This document shows positions 32,871 through 44,507 of a DNA stretch of 64,000 bases, piece by piece (the stretch's first letter is position 1; the number at the start of each line of letters is the position of its first letter). The DNA is from Euphorbia lathyris (taxonomy: Eukaryota; Streptophyta; Magnoliopsida; Malpighiales; Euphorbiaceae): positions 43,484,501-43,548,500 of the forward strand of contig NC_088919.1 of assembly GCF_963576675.1 (NCBI RefSeq), given 5' to 3'. A model generated the notes under the pieces. The model did no database searches and was not told the origin of the DNA. It saw only the letters and a program-made list of their open reading frames with translations. Made by a program: the position numbers and the translations under genes.

Positions 32871-35800
32871 GTATACTGTCCTGGAACTGCCGGGGGATAG
32901 GGAACGCCCGAACAGTTCGTCAGCTAGTGGATTTCTCTACCAATTTACATCCCGAGTTCATCTTTCTAATGGAGGTTAAATGCAGTCGACTCAAGGTGGA
33001 AGCATTGAAACGAAAGCTTTCCTTTGAGGGCCTGTTTTTTGTTGATCCAATAAACAATGGAGGGGGCTTAGCGCTCTTATGGAGAACTGTTAATTCAGTT
33101 CAGTTGCTTGGTTATTCTTCTAATTTCATTGACTTCAGGGTCACTTTGTTAGGTTTGTCGGAGTATCGATTAACCGGTTTTTATGGCTTTCCCGAGAGAT
33201 CGCGTCGGGTAGATTCTTGGCAGTTACTAAGGAGTCTTAGCTTGATTAATTCTGATCCCTGGGTTATCATTGGGGATTTTAATGACATGCTCTCTCATTC
33301 TGAGAAGAGAGGGGGTAACAGACACCCACCTACCTTGATAAGGGGTTTCAGTGATGCTATTATAGATTGTGGGTTGTCAGAAGTCAGTATGAAGGGTTAT
33401 CCGTTCACGTGGGAAAGAGGTCGTGGTTCAAAAAATGCTATAGAAGAGAAACTCGATCGGGCCCTTGCTAATAACAGTTGGTTTATGCAGTTCAGTTTGG
33501 CTTCTGTCTTGAATGAGGATGCTCAATGTAGTGATCATACGATACTCTTCTTGTCTCTAATTAACACTATGGGTTCTATGTCTCGCCGTTTTCGGTTTGA
33601 AAATGCTTGGATCAAAGAAGCTGATTGCAGAGATCAGATAATTTTGGCCTGGCAACATTCAAATGCCAGAGGAATTTTGGTTAAACAGGAAAAATGTGGC
33701 GAAATGCTTGTAGCTTGGGGAAACAACATTCGTAACCGATTTAAGAAAGAAATTCATTGCTGCAGATCAGAAGTTAGAAGACTAAAATCTTGTACTGATA
33801 GGCTGGCAATCGAAGCAATATTGGCTGCTAGGAATCGCTTTGATGAGCTTCTCCTCCAACAAGAAGCCTATTGGAAGCAGAGAAGCAAGACACTTTGGCT
33901 CAAAGCTGGGGACCAGAACTCAAAATTTTTTCACTCGGCTGCTAACAGTAGACGCAAAAGGAATGAAATTCGACGACTGAAAGATGAGGAAGGAAACTGG
34001 ATCGATTGGGAGACAGGGTTACCTTCTCTAATTTCAGACTATTTTATAGAAATCTTCACATCTTCAGGGAGTCACTCTGAACCTATTTTGAATAATATTC
34101 AGCCAAAAATCTCGACGGAACTAAATGCTGATCTTCTTCAACCATATACTGCAGACGAGATAAAGAGGGCGGTTTTCTCAATGCATCCTGATAAAAGTCC
34201 CGGTCCTGATGGTTTTAATCCATGTTTCTACCAACAATATTGGGACTTGGTAGGCCCTGATGTGATTCAATCATGCATTCAATGGCTGAATGAAGGACTG
34301 TTTTTGGAGAGCATCCATGACACAAATATTGTTCTAATCCCTAAGAAATCTTCTCTAGAAAAAGTTTCAGATCTCAGGCCCATAGCATTATGCAATGTTA
34401 TTTACAAGATTCTGGTGAAAACAGTTGCTAACAGGCTAAAAAAGGTTCTAGATATTATTATCTCGCCCACACAGAGCGCTTTCATCTCGGGACGACTGAT
34501 CACGGACAATATTATGCTTGCGTTTGAAGTAAACCATTTCCTGGAACATAGAACTCGAGGTAAACAAGGATATGTTTCTCTTAAGCTTGATATGGCCAAG
34601 GCTTATGATCGGGTTGAGTGGGCGTTTTTGGAACAAATGATGCAGACGTTAGGCTTTGATGACCGGTGGATATCTCTGGTTATGCAGTGTGTTACAAAGG
34701 TCAGATATAATATTACCCATAATAATCATGTGATTGGGCCAATTCTGCCACAGCGTGGCCTGCGTCAAGGTGACCCTATCTCTCCCTACCTTTTTTTGAT
34801 TTGTGCAGAAGGTTTATCAGCATCGTTGCAAAGTTTAAAAGCTCAGGGTCAGATCCATGGCTGTCGGATAGTTCAATCAGCCCCGTCAATCTCTCATCTC
34901 TTCTTTGCAGATAACAGCTACTTGTTCTTCAAAGCGTCAAAGGAAGAGTGCTTAGTGGTTCAACAGTGTTTGCAAGAATATGAAGCAGCTTCTGGACAGA
35001 AGGTAAACTTCTCCAAATCCTCAATCTCATTCAGCAAAAATTGTAGTGCGGGTCTTCGATCGATCTTAAGTTCAATTTTTAGAGTACCATTGGGGTTGGG
35101 CACTGCAACATACCTTGGTCTCCCGGCTTTAGTTGGGAGAAGTAAAACACAAGTGTTCCAATACATTGCTGACAGAGTCAGATCTAGGGTCACAGCATGG
35201 AAGGCAAAAATGTTATCTCAAGCTGGTAAGGAGATTCTGTTGAAATCTATTATACAAGCCCTCCCCTCCTATGCTATGAGTCTATTCCTCTTACCTCAAC
35301 TTCTGTGTGATGATCTGGAAAGAATGATGAATTCTTTTTGGTGGGGATCTGGGTTTGAGGAGAGAGGCATGCGTTGGAAGTCATGGGGGAAACTATGTGT
35401 CCCGAAGAGCTTAAGTGGATTGGGTTTTCGAAAGTTACATTTATTTAAACTTGCTCTTCTGGCTAAACAAGGGTGGAGGCTACTAACCAATCCAGATTCA
35501 TTACTTGCACGGGTATATAAGGCTAAGTATTTTCCCTCTTCTTCCTTTCTAGAGGCGGATCTTGGTAATCAGCCCAGCTTTATATGGAGAAGCATAGATG
35601 CTGCACAGTCACTTGTTATTTCTGGAGCTAGATGCATTGTTGGGATAGGGGAGTCTATTAACATCTGGGAAGACCCTTGGCTGCCTGACCCTGACCACCC
35701 TTTTGTAGAAAGTGCGCGACTCCTGGGCTTTGAGGTGGATACTGTGAATAACATCCAACAGCCTTCAGGGGAGTGGAACTTGGAATTAATTAATGGGATC

Positions 35801-36130
35801 TTTGTAGATCGGGATACAGAACTTATTCGGAGGATTCCTCTAAGTCACCGTTTGGTGTCTGATGCGTGGGGATGGTACTGGAGAAAGAGAGGCAAGTTTT
35901 GTGTGAAAAGTGCATATAAACACTTGTGGTCTGAAAAATATGGCAATAATCCATCATTGACAGTTGATGGAGTTAATTGGGGTTCAGTATGGGCACTTCA
36001 GGTTCCGCCCAAGGTAAAAAATCTAATTTGGAGAACCTTGGCTGGTTGTTTACCGTCGCTGAGCGCTTTATCTGCTAGAAGGGTTCCGATCAATAACTTG
36101 TGTCCTTCATGCCTACAATCTGAGGAGGAT
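32867..36130 (+). pseudogene. LINE ORF2, first 1,088 codons: endonuclease and reverse transcriptase
   Basis: The open frame runs without stops to the copia insertion at 36131, which adds a few LTR-encoded residues before a stop. The endonuclease keeps SWNCRG, FLMEVK, GDFND and SDH. Reverse transcriptase keeps LRPIALCNVIYKI, LDMAKAYDRVEW and RQGDPISPYLF. The catalytic box, normally FADD, reads FADN at residues 680-683 (34904-34915): the second Asp is Asn, a change expected to abolish polymerase activity. The zinc-binding region starts CPSC just before the break. The frame continues at 47657. Total original length is about 1,352 residues, normal for plant L1-type ORF2. Confidence 0.9.
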
Positions 36131-37471
36131 TGTTGGTCCCTTATAACGTTACAAGTATAGTTCCAAGGGGGGGGGTTAGGAACTATTTAAAAATTTTTAA
36201 GTTAGGGCAGACTTCTTTTTCGTGAGAAAAAGGTTTTAACAACGGCGCTGAGTGAATAGCAAGATACTGGCTTAGTCAACTAGTGACTAGGTTAGTTTCT
36301 TTACTTGAGTCAGGAGATAGCACTTAGAGCCTATTCTTGAGCTCAGATATTCAATGCGCACAACTCAGCTTGACCTCTTTACTTGGTCAGTTTTTGTTTA
36401 AGCAAGCAATAACTATATAAAGGAGTTTAAGGTTAGAAATATGTTACTCAACAGATTTATCCAGGTTCGTCCTCCAAGCCTACGTCCTGTCCCTGGAACA
36501 CGTTCCGAGATTTCGAATTCTCTACTGAGCTCTTTAACGGTAGAGCATCAAACCTTTTACAATCTTAGCAACTGAGTATAACAAGAGTACCTTCCTCTAT
36601 ACCTCTACTCAATCCTAATCTCTCGCTGAGTACTATAACCGAGTACTCAGCTTCTCCTTTCTAATTCTAGAAATGATAAGTGTTTGTCCTAAACAACGAT
36701 TGCTAAGACACCTTAGATGATTGAATAATCACTCTAGACTTTTACACAAAAAGATATGAAATTTAGTGTAAGATTGCTTTGCTTTTTCTTGCAGAACTTT
36801 GCGTAGAAATTTGGTCAGCGTAATGGCTTGATCAAGTTCTATGTTTTATGAAGCAACATAAGGGCTCTATTTATAGAGATGTCTGAGGTGTCGATCATTT
36901 CGAATTTCGAAATAACCGTTGGAGGGAAACGGCTTCCTGTCATTGTCATCCTGTCTTGCACAGAGCTCTCGGCCAATCAGATTTGAGTATCTTCTGTCCT
37001 CGGTCAGCTTTTGGTCAGCTCGGCAGAATGTCTCTCCATTTATGGTAAGGTCAACTGGACAGCATTCTGTGTCTTCTGAACTTTACCTAAAGTGGAAACA
37101 CTTTGTCTGAAAGTTGTTCTTAGCCAGCTGCTGTCTTGTACTCTTTGTCGAATCAACTCAGCAGCTTCCTCCCGAAGTTGTTCCACGAAGGTCTTTTAGA
37201 TCCTTCTTCCGCTGAGTTGCATTTTGTACATAACGATAGCGTTTTGACATACGCGGGCCGAGTTGCCTTCAACTGTTTGACTTGGGCTTTGACTTCCGTA
37301 TTGGGCTTTGGGCCTTTTAAACTTTGTGTCTTATAAACAATTTAGCTCAACATTGAACAAACACATTAGTAGAATAAATCAAAGCATTTAAACTTAGTGT
37401 GTTTAGAATATATTTTAATTAAACTTAAACAATTTTGTCAAATCAAAATTATGTGGAAAGGTGTTTCAACA
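36131..37471 (-). repeat. 3' LTR of the sirevirus-like element
   Basis: Plus-strand ends TGTTGGTCCC to TTTCAACA. A TATA-like ctatttatag at about 36867-36876 corresponds to the promoter of the other LTR. It is three bases longer because of a G-run near 36166-36175. Confidence 0.92.
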
Positions 37472-37569
37472 AACTCCCCCATTTTGATGTTGGCAAAACT
37501 ATTCAGCGAAGAACTCAGTATTGAGCTCCCCCATGATAGTTGACCTATTATAGCTTAGCAAACTCCCCC
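37472..37569 (-). other. Multiple polypurine tracts next to the 3' LTR
   Basis: On the minus strand ggggga-type tracts occur at 37472-37480 (touching the LTR), 37523-37532 and 37560-37569. Repetition of the polypurine tract is a trait reported for sireviruses, as I recall. Confidence 0.7.
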
Positions 37570-38017
37570 GTCAGGGTTGAGCTACTGACTTAGTTTTACT
37601 CTAAACATTTGAAGGTTTAATCGAGTAAGTCTAAGGTCAGTTTTCAGATATAGGTCAGCTCATGAAGAATATTCTATTTTACTCAGTGTTTAAGCGGAAG
37701 TTTTAACATTCAGAGGGCGCTGAGTAATTTGTTGTTCAATGAGTTTTATAAGACAATGTTTTATAAACATACAAGTCAATGTCAAACATGTTATCAACAT
37801 TGGGTACAATCAATAAGTTTTATAAGAATTAAACATAGTTGATGTAATTGAAGATACATAATAACTTAATACTCAGCATCGTATATAATAAATCATAACT
37901 CAGGTTTGGAGAAAAAGATGCAAGTATTGATATTGATAGAAGTAGTCAGCGTATACAACAAAAGATAAACATAAACATAGAGACTCCAAACTTAGCATAA
38001 CTGAGCTAGCCTAATTT

Positions 38018-40891
38018 CTATTTCTTTTTCTTTTGTTTGGACTGACTATGCTTATGCTGTGTTCTAGCTTGTTCTTTCTCCCCCGTTTTGTCAGCATCGG
38101 GAGGAGGAATCCTAAAGGCGTCGGTTAGGATGGCTCTGGTCAGTTCTGTGGACAGCTCCTTAAGTCTATCGGCGCTTTCATTTATGCCGTCAAAGATAGC
38201 AACTCCATCATCTGAGACCTCGGCAGGTATATTGAGTTCAGCAGCGCTGATCATGCTTACTATGAATGCTTGAGATTTACCTATCCAGGTAAGTGCATCG
38301 GACAGACCAGCAACGACTTGATGAAAAGTCTTCAGTAAGGATGTGTCGTAGTATTGACACTGAATGTTGCTGTGACGTACATGGTTGAAGGTTTGTCTGG
38401 TGACAGACAATATCTCATTTTGCTTCATGGCGTCAGTATCCATCTCTTGTTTGTTCAAGTTCAACAATCGAACAGCCTCTCTAATTTGCTCCACTGAGCC
38501 TTGAGAATAGGAGACCATTTGCTCGTTGGTCTTGATTTGCTCGGTGTGAAGCTGAGCAAAGAGTATTTTGACTTCATCAGAAGTGGCATATCGTGTGTTC
38601 GCAGCTGACAAGGTCTGAACTTGACCTTGAAGAGTGTTGAGGTGTTGAACAATTGTCAGCTGGAGCTCAGCCAGCTTTGTGATGGAATCCTGCTTAGGTT
38701 GCTGTGCTTGAATGGAGACTATGACACTCAGCAAATCCTTGAATCCCTTAACTTCATTGAGAAGCTGAGTTACGTGGGAGAGCTGAGTTGTCTCAACAGT
38801 AGAAGACCCAGCAGCAGGTGGAGTGGTTTGATGAAGGTCTTTGATTAAAGTTTGCACCGAGTCGACGATTCTTTTACCAGACTCGGTGGCATGAAAGTAG
38901 CTGAGAGAGCCTTCATGAACTTGCCTGGTTTCCTCAGTTTGACCGGTTGGAAGAGGAGTCAGTGGAATAACATGGTTAGTGACTGGAAGTGTGTTTTCAA
39001 TCTGCACTTGAGTCTCGGGTAGAGCTGATTGATCGGCAGAAGTGTTGATTAGAGAAGAAGTAATCCGAATGCTGTCTGTGCTGACTGGAGCAGGAATGTC
39101 CTGAGTCAGCACAATGCTTGTAGTAACAGCATTGACGGAAATTGGCTCCAATTGGCTTGTAGAGTTGGCAGAAGCATTCAAGTCGGCGTGTTCCTTTGGT
39201 GAGGAAACAGAGGCTTGCTTTTTAAGAGAAGCCGATGGAGTAGATGATGGTTGTTTTCTGAAACATTTCAGCTTGAGTGTAGAAGGATCCTTGGTCGGCT
39301 TCTGGATAGCAAAGTCAGGGACAGTTGGTTTTTGAACAGGAGGGTCAATGACAGACTTCTGACTTGCCTTAACTAATCTCCTTCTGGGAGGAGGAGTGTC
39401 AGCTTAGATAGACTCTCCTGAGTGAGAAGGAGAAGTTTCTTCTTGATCAGCATTAAGCTGGTCAGCTTGTTCTTGTTCTTGATCAACATTGGGTTGGTCA
39501 GGTTCTTGTTCATCTCCAGCAGCCAACTCAGTGTTGGTTTGCTCAGCATCAACCTCGCTAGCTGTCTCCTCGGAGTCAGTATCATCCTGACCACTTGCTT
39601 CTTCTTGTTCATCATCTTCTTCACTATCGCCATCTAACTCTTCCTCAACTTGTGCAATGAACTGATCTTCCATATGTACATCATCTTCTTGATGCACAGC
39701 TTCGGTTCCTAGACACTGTGTGTAGTGAGAATCACCAGGAACAACGACGTCAGTAGGGATAGCATCAATGAGGGTCAGCTCTAAAGACTTATTCTTCTTC
39801 AGGGGATCCTCTTCTGTTGCAGGCTCATCTTGCCAGCTCCTCTTTTCAGCTGATTTAGGTCTTTCCTGACCTTGATGAGTAGCTGACTTCTGCTTCTTAG
39901 TCATAGGCTCAGCTTTCTTCGAAGGTGTCCCGACAACTTTCCTCTTTCGGGCAGCTGGAGCCTTTGTCCTTTTGCTTTGCTTTGGAGCTGTTTCCTCAGC
40001 TTGTTGTTCAGCAGCAGCTTTTCCTTTCTTTACTGGCTGATTGAACTTCAAAGCCCTCAGCGAAGCAGCGGTTATCTCAGATCCTCTAGCCTTAGTTTCC
40101 TCAGATAGATCAATTTGATGATCTAAGAGGATTCTGGTGATGAGCGAGCCCAGCCTGAGAGTTCCAGTGCTCCTTTGGAAGCCAACAATCAAGAATACTG
40201 ACATGTTGATCGGCTTGTATGTCAGCATATGCCATATGAAGCATTGCTCAAAATTCGTTGCTGAGGTAGTGCAGTTTATCTTAGGATAAATGAAGAAGGT
40301 CAGTAGATAGTGAGCCGTCTTTTGATGCTGACCCATTGAGGTGCTTGAGACTTCTCTAGAGTGGCCAGCGGGCTTACAGAAGGTGGTATCGTACCCAGTT
40401 CCTTCGTGATCCCCAGATCTCCTCAGTTTTGTTCCCTCATTCTTTAACTTCAGCAAGTTAGCAAGATAGGTAGGGTTTATGAAAATGGTCTTTTCCTTTA
40501 CCACAGTTACCAAATAGTCCTGGTTATCGTCAGCAACTCGGAGATTGTGGTAGAACTCCCTTACTAGGTCAGGATAGGTGTGATCCTTAATGGAGAACAG
40601 CTCGGTCCAGCCATTTTTCGATATCCATTCGCAGAAAGGTTGCTCGGATGTCACGAAGGCCTCAGAAACCCATCGTGAGAAGTCTATTTTCCATTCCCTC
40701 ACGTCTTTGAATACCTTGGTATAGGTTCTGGCCTTGGTCGGCTTACCCTTAGAGGAGGTAGCTTGGCCATCTTTGCCTTTGCTCGGCGTAGTGACCTTGG
40801 TGGTTTCAGGCAAAGTAGTTTGCCTGGAGGGTTCATCGGAACTGATCTTAGGGTGACCGACACTGGAGATGTTGACGGAAACTCTAGTCAT
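38018..40891 (-). pseudogene. Extra ORF downstream of pol (plant transposon protein domain), one stop
   Basis: The ATG at 40891-40889 begins about 958 codons in one frame, broken by a single TAA at 39404-39406 (after ...SGESI). N-terminal residues 1-60 are Ser/Thr/Lys-rich. Residues ~75-290 (VREWKIDFSRWVSEAF, YPDLVREFYHNLRV, FINPTYLANLLKL, FIWHMLTYKPINMS, GSLITRILLDHQIDL) resemble the putative plant transposon protein domain found in extra ORFs of retroelements. Next come a Lys/Arg-rich nuclear-localisation-like segment (ARKRKVVGTPSKK), an acidic region, a Pro-rich linker, a predicted coiled coil (about 38350-38700) and a Lys-rich C-terminus. I see no signal peptide or membrane span, so an envelope role is not supported. 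Its function is unknown. A TATA-like box lies just upstream. Confidence 0.75.
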
Positions 40892-40997
40892 TGTTTCCGA
40901 AAAAGGTTGGGAAGCTTTTAGAGTCTTAGAGAGAGAGAGAATGCTTTGCCAGAGATTTCGTTAAGTGTAAAGAAAATAAAAATGGGGATTTACCCAT

Positions 40998-41006
40998 TAT
41001 TTATAG
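40998..41006 (-). promoter_or_regulatory. TATA-like box upstream of the extra ORF
   Basis: The minus strand reads CTATAAATA, 107 bases before the extra ORF's ATG, with a CT-rich leader between (ctctctctctaag near 40930). This could be an internal promoter separate from the LTR. Confidence 0.45.
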
Positions 41007-41373
41007 CGGTGAGGAGTGGATCTTATCGAATCCATGTGTCTGTTTTGCCTTGGGATTGTCAACCGATAAAGATCCTGGCTTTTATAACACATTCGGTGCA
41101 TACATCATCCTAGGTGGCTATTCGCTTGCTTTTGCATTAATTACAACGGATCTTATACTCAGCGTTTAGAATACTAAGCGTTTTAAATTCTGAGTGGTCA
41201 GTTTATACATACGGATGATTTCTCAGTTTGAGATTACTACTCGGTGTGCACATTTACTCAGTATTGATATATATTGCGTTAAGTACTCAGCATAACAATC
41301 ACTCAGCATGCATTTGCATAAATCATTCAGCGTAGTAATTCACTCAGCATAAGTTTAGATTTAGAATAGGAAT

Positions 41374-44300
41374 TTACTGAAGAGGATTAAACATACCAAT
41401 GGCTTCTCTCAGTATGCTGAACTGTTCACGAGCCAGTGGCTTTGTGAAGATATCCGCAAGCTGCTCATCCGTTAGGACGTAGGTCAGCTTTATCTCACCA
41501 TTGAGTACATGGTCTCTAATGAAGTGATGCCTTATGCTGACATGCTTCATTCTGTTGTGTTGAATTGGGTTCTTTGATAGATCAATTGCACTTTTGTTGT
41601 TGCATTTGACCTCAATTGTCTTTGTTTGAACACCATAGTCTTCAAGCTGTTGCTTAATCCATAGGACTTGAGCAACACAGTGACCAGCAGCAATGTACTC
41701 AGCTTCAGTGGTAGACAAAGCTACTGACGCCTGCTTCTTGCTGAACCAGGATACAAGACAGCTTCCTAAGAAGTGACATCCTCCAGAGGTGCTTTTTCGT
41801 TCTAGCTTGTCTCGACCATAGTCAGCGTCAGTGTATCCAACGAGTGTAAAGCCATGAGTGTTGGGATACCATAAACCTGCGTTCACTGAGCTTTGCAAAT
41901 ATCTAAGGATTCTTTTTACAGCTATGTAATGAGATTCCTTAGGGTTAGATTGATATCTAGCACAGTAGCATACTGAGAACTGAATGTCCGGTCTACTTGC
42001 TGTTAAATAAAGTAGAGAGCCTATCATACCTCGATACAATTTGCTGTCTACCGACTTACCATTCTCGTCAGTGCAGAGGACAGTGTCAGTGCCCATAGGA
42101 GCGGATATTGGCTTGCAATTTTCAAGATCATATTTCTTCAATATCTCCTTGGCATATTTAGCTTGACTGATGAAGATGCCATTTTTCCCTTGTTTGATTT
42201 GAAGTCCAAGGAAGAAGTTGAGTTCTCCCATCATCGACATTTCAAACTCAGTCTGCATTTGCTTGCTAAATTCCTTGCACATTGACTCATTAGTAGCACC
42301 GAAAATAATATCATCAACATATATTTGAGCCAGCAGGGTATCTTTACCCTTTCTCTTAATGAATAAGGTTGTATCAGCTTTGCCCCTGACATAGTTTCTA
42401 GTCAGCAGGAAACTGGTCAGCCTCTCATACCAAGCACGTGGTGCTTATTTGAGGCCGTACAGAGCCTTTTTGAGTTTATAAACGTGGTTTGGGAATTTAG
42501 GATCCTCAAACCCTGGAGGTTGATTAACATAAACTTCCTCGTTTATAACTCCATTAAGGAATGCACTCTTAACATCCATTTGAAACAGTTTAAAGTTCAT
42601 GTAAGATGCATATGCACATAAAATTCTAATTGCCTCTAGCCTTGCCACTGGGGCAAAGGTCTCACCGTAGTTAATACCTTCTTGCTGACTGTAGCCCTGA
42701 GCTACAAGTCTTGCTTTGTTTCTGACCACGTTCCCTTGTTCATCCAGCTTGTTTCGGAAGACCCATCTTGTTCCAATAGTCTTCTGACTCTTGGGATGAG
42801 GCACCAACTCCCATACATCATTCCTTCTGAATTCATCAAGCTCCTCTTGCATTGCGATCATCTAGAACTCGTCGTACTCAGCTTCAGCGAAATTCTTTGG
42901 TTCCTGAACTGAGACGAAGGCCACGTTGCTGAGGTATCTGCTGAGTTGATTTCTTGTCATCAGGGTATTCTCAGCGGCATCAAGGATTGCACTCTCTGAG
43001 TGCCCTCTTGGAATTCTTATCTCCTTTGGTAGATTTATGTCTTGTGCTGTCTGTGTTTCAACAATCTCTGCAAGTGAAGACTGGTCAGTGAAAACTATAT
43101 TTGGTTCACTTTTACCTTTGGTCAGCCCTTGAGGGAATGATTCAGCGGATGTATCTTGATCAGCGGGTGCTGAGTGTGGATCATCCTCGGTCAGCGGCAG
43201 ATATCTTCCTGCAGGGTTAGTTTCGTCGAACTCAACATGTACCGACTCTTCTAAAACTTGAGTTCGTTTATTAAAAACTCTGTATGCTTTGCTGTTTGTT
43301 GAGTAGCCTAAAAAGATAGCTTCATCAGCTTTTGAGTCAAACTTAGCTAGGCTATCCTTAGTGTTTAAAATAAAACATTTACAGCCAAAGGCACGAAAGT
43401 ATCCAATGTTGGGCTTTCGTCCTTTCCAAAGCTCATAGGGGGTTTTCTTTAGTATAGGTCTAACAAGAGCCCTATTAAGAATGTAGCACGCTGTGTTAAC
43501 AACTTCTCCCCAAAAGTACTTTGGAAGCCTATGCTCACTCAGCATTGTCCTGGCTATTTCAACCAAGGTTCTGTTCTTCCTTTCAACAACCCTATTTTGT
43601 TGAGGCGTTCTAGGAGCAGAAAAGTTATGGTCAATGCCGCTGGCTTCACAGAATTCAACAAACTGTTGGTTTTTGAATTCTCCACCATTATCACTTCCGA
43701 TGTGAGCCAGTTTTAGGTCTTTATCATTTTCAAGTTTTCTAACCAAATTTGAAAATGTCTCAAAGGTCTCATCCTTGCTACTCAGCAAGATGACCCAAGT
43801 GTACCGAGAGAAGTCATCTACAATGAACAAAGAAAATCTTCTTCCACCCAGACTCAGCGGCTGGACTGGACCGAAGAGATCCAAGTGTAGTAATTCTAAC
43901 GCACGCTTAGTTGAGACAATGTTTTTGCTATGAAAAGATTGTTTGGTTTGTTTTCCAGCTTGGTAAGCGTGGCATAATTGATCTTTTTCAAATCTAAGTT
44001 CAGGCAGTCCCTCAACCAATTGCTTTCTTGCTAATTTGGCCAGGAGGTCCATGCTTACATGACCAAGTCTTCTGTGCCATAGCTAGGAATTTTCTTCCTT
44101 TGAAACTAAGCATACAGTTTTTGAAAACTTTTTCTCTAAGTCTAGAATAAAGACATTATCAATCCGAGGGGCAGTTAAAATTAACTTATTTGTTTTTCCC
44201 TCGTATATTTTACATCCAGTAGCATCAAATATAACTTTTCTCCCATTGTCACATAGCTGAGCTACGCTGAGTAAGTTATATTTTAGTCCACTGACTAGGG

Positions 44301-44502
44301 AGACTGACTCAATAGTAGGATTACCTCCGATGGTTCCTGACCCTACTATCTTACCCTTTTTGTTGTCTCCAAAACTTACGCTTCCTCCTCGTTTACGCTC
44401 AAACGTGATGAACTGAGTTTCATCACCAGTCATGTGCCTCGAGCATGCGCTGTCAATATACCACATCTTTGACTTCTCAGCACACCTCAGGCTTACCTGC
44501 AT
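41374..44502 (-). pseudogene. Copia pol: protease, integrase, reverse transcriptase, RNase H (three stops)
   Basis: One reading frame from the ATG at 44502. Protease: WYIDSACSRHMTGD, with Ala at the position usually Gly in the DSG triad. A pre-integrase motif, LWHRRLGHVS, follows the first stop. Integrase: HLDLFGPV, SDNGGEF and VVERKNRTL supply the D, D and E. Reverse transcriptase: [30 protein letters not shown] and YVDD (about 42315). RNase H: SKKQASVALSTTEAEY. The protein ends LADIFTKPLAREQF...NPLQ. In-frame stops at 44083-44085, 42862-42864 and 42445-42447 separate the segments. Pol begins six bases after the gag stop, in another frame, so a restart or frameshift was needed even in the intact element. 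Confidence 0.9.
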
Positions 44503-44507
44503 TGTAG

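Noticed and set aside
36131..36160. Phrase ttataacgttac in the copia LTR also occurs near 31622 in the LINE 5' UTR.
   Set aside because: Only about a dozen bases match, flanks differ, and the copia target duplication AGGAT explains the insertion. Treated as chance.
38018..40891. Envelope protein identity for the extra ORF of the sirevirus-like element.
   Set aside because: No signal peptide, membrane span or cleavage-like site is visible; the domain looks like a plant transposon protein instead.
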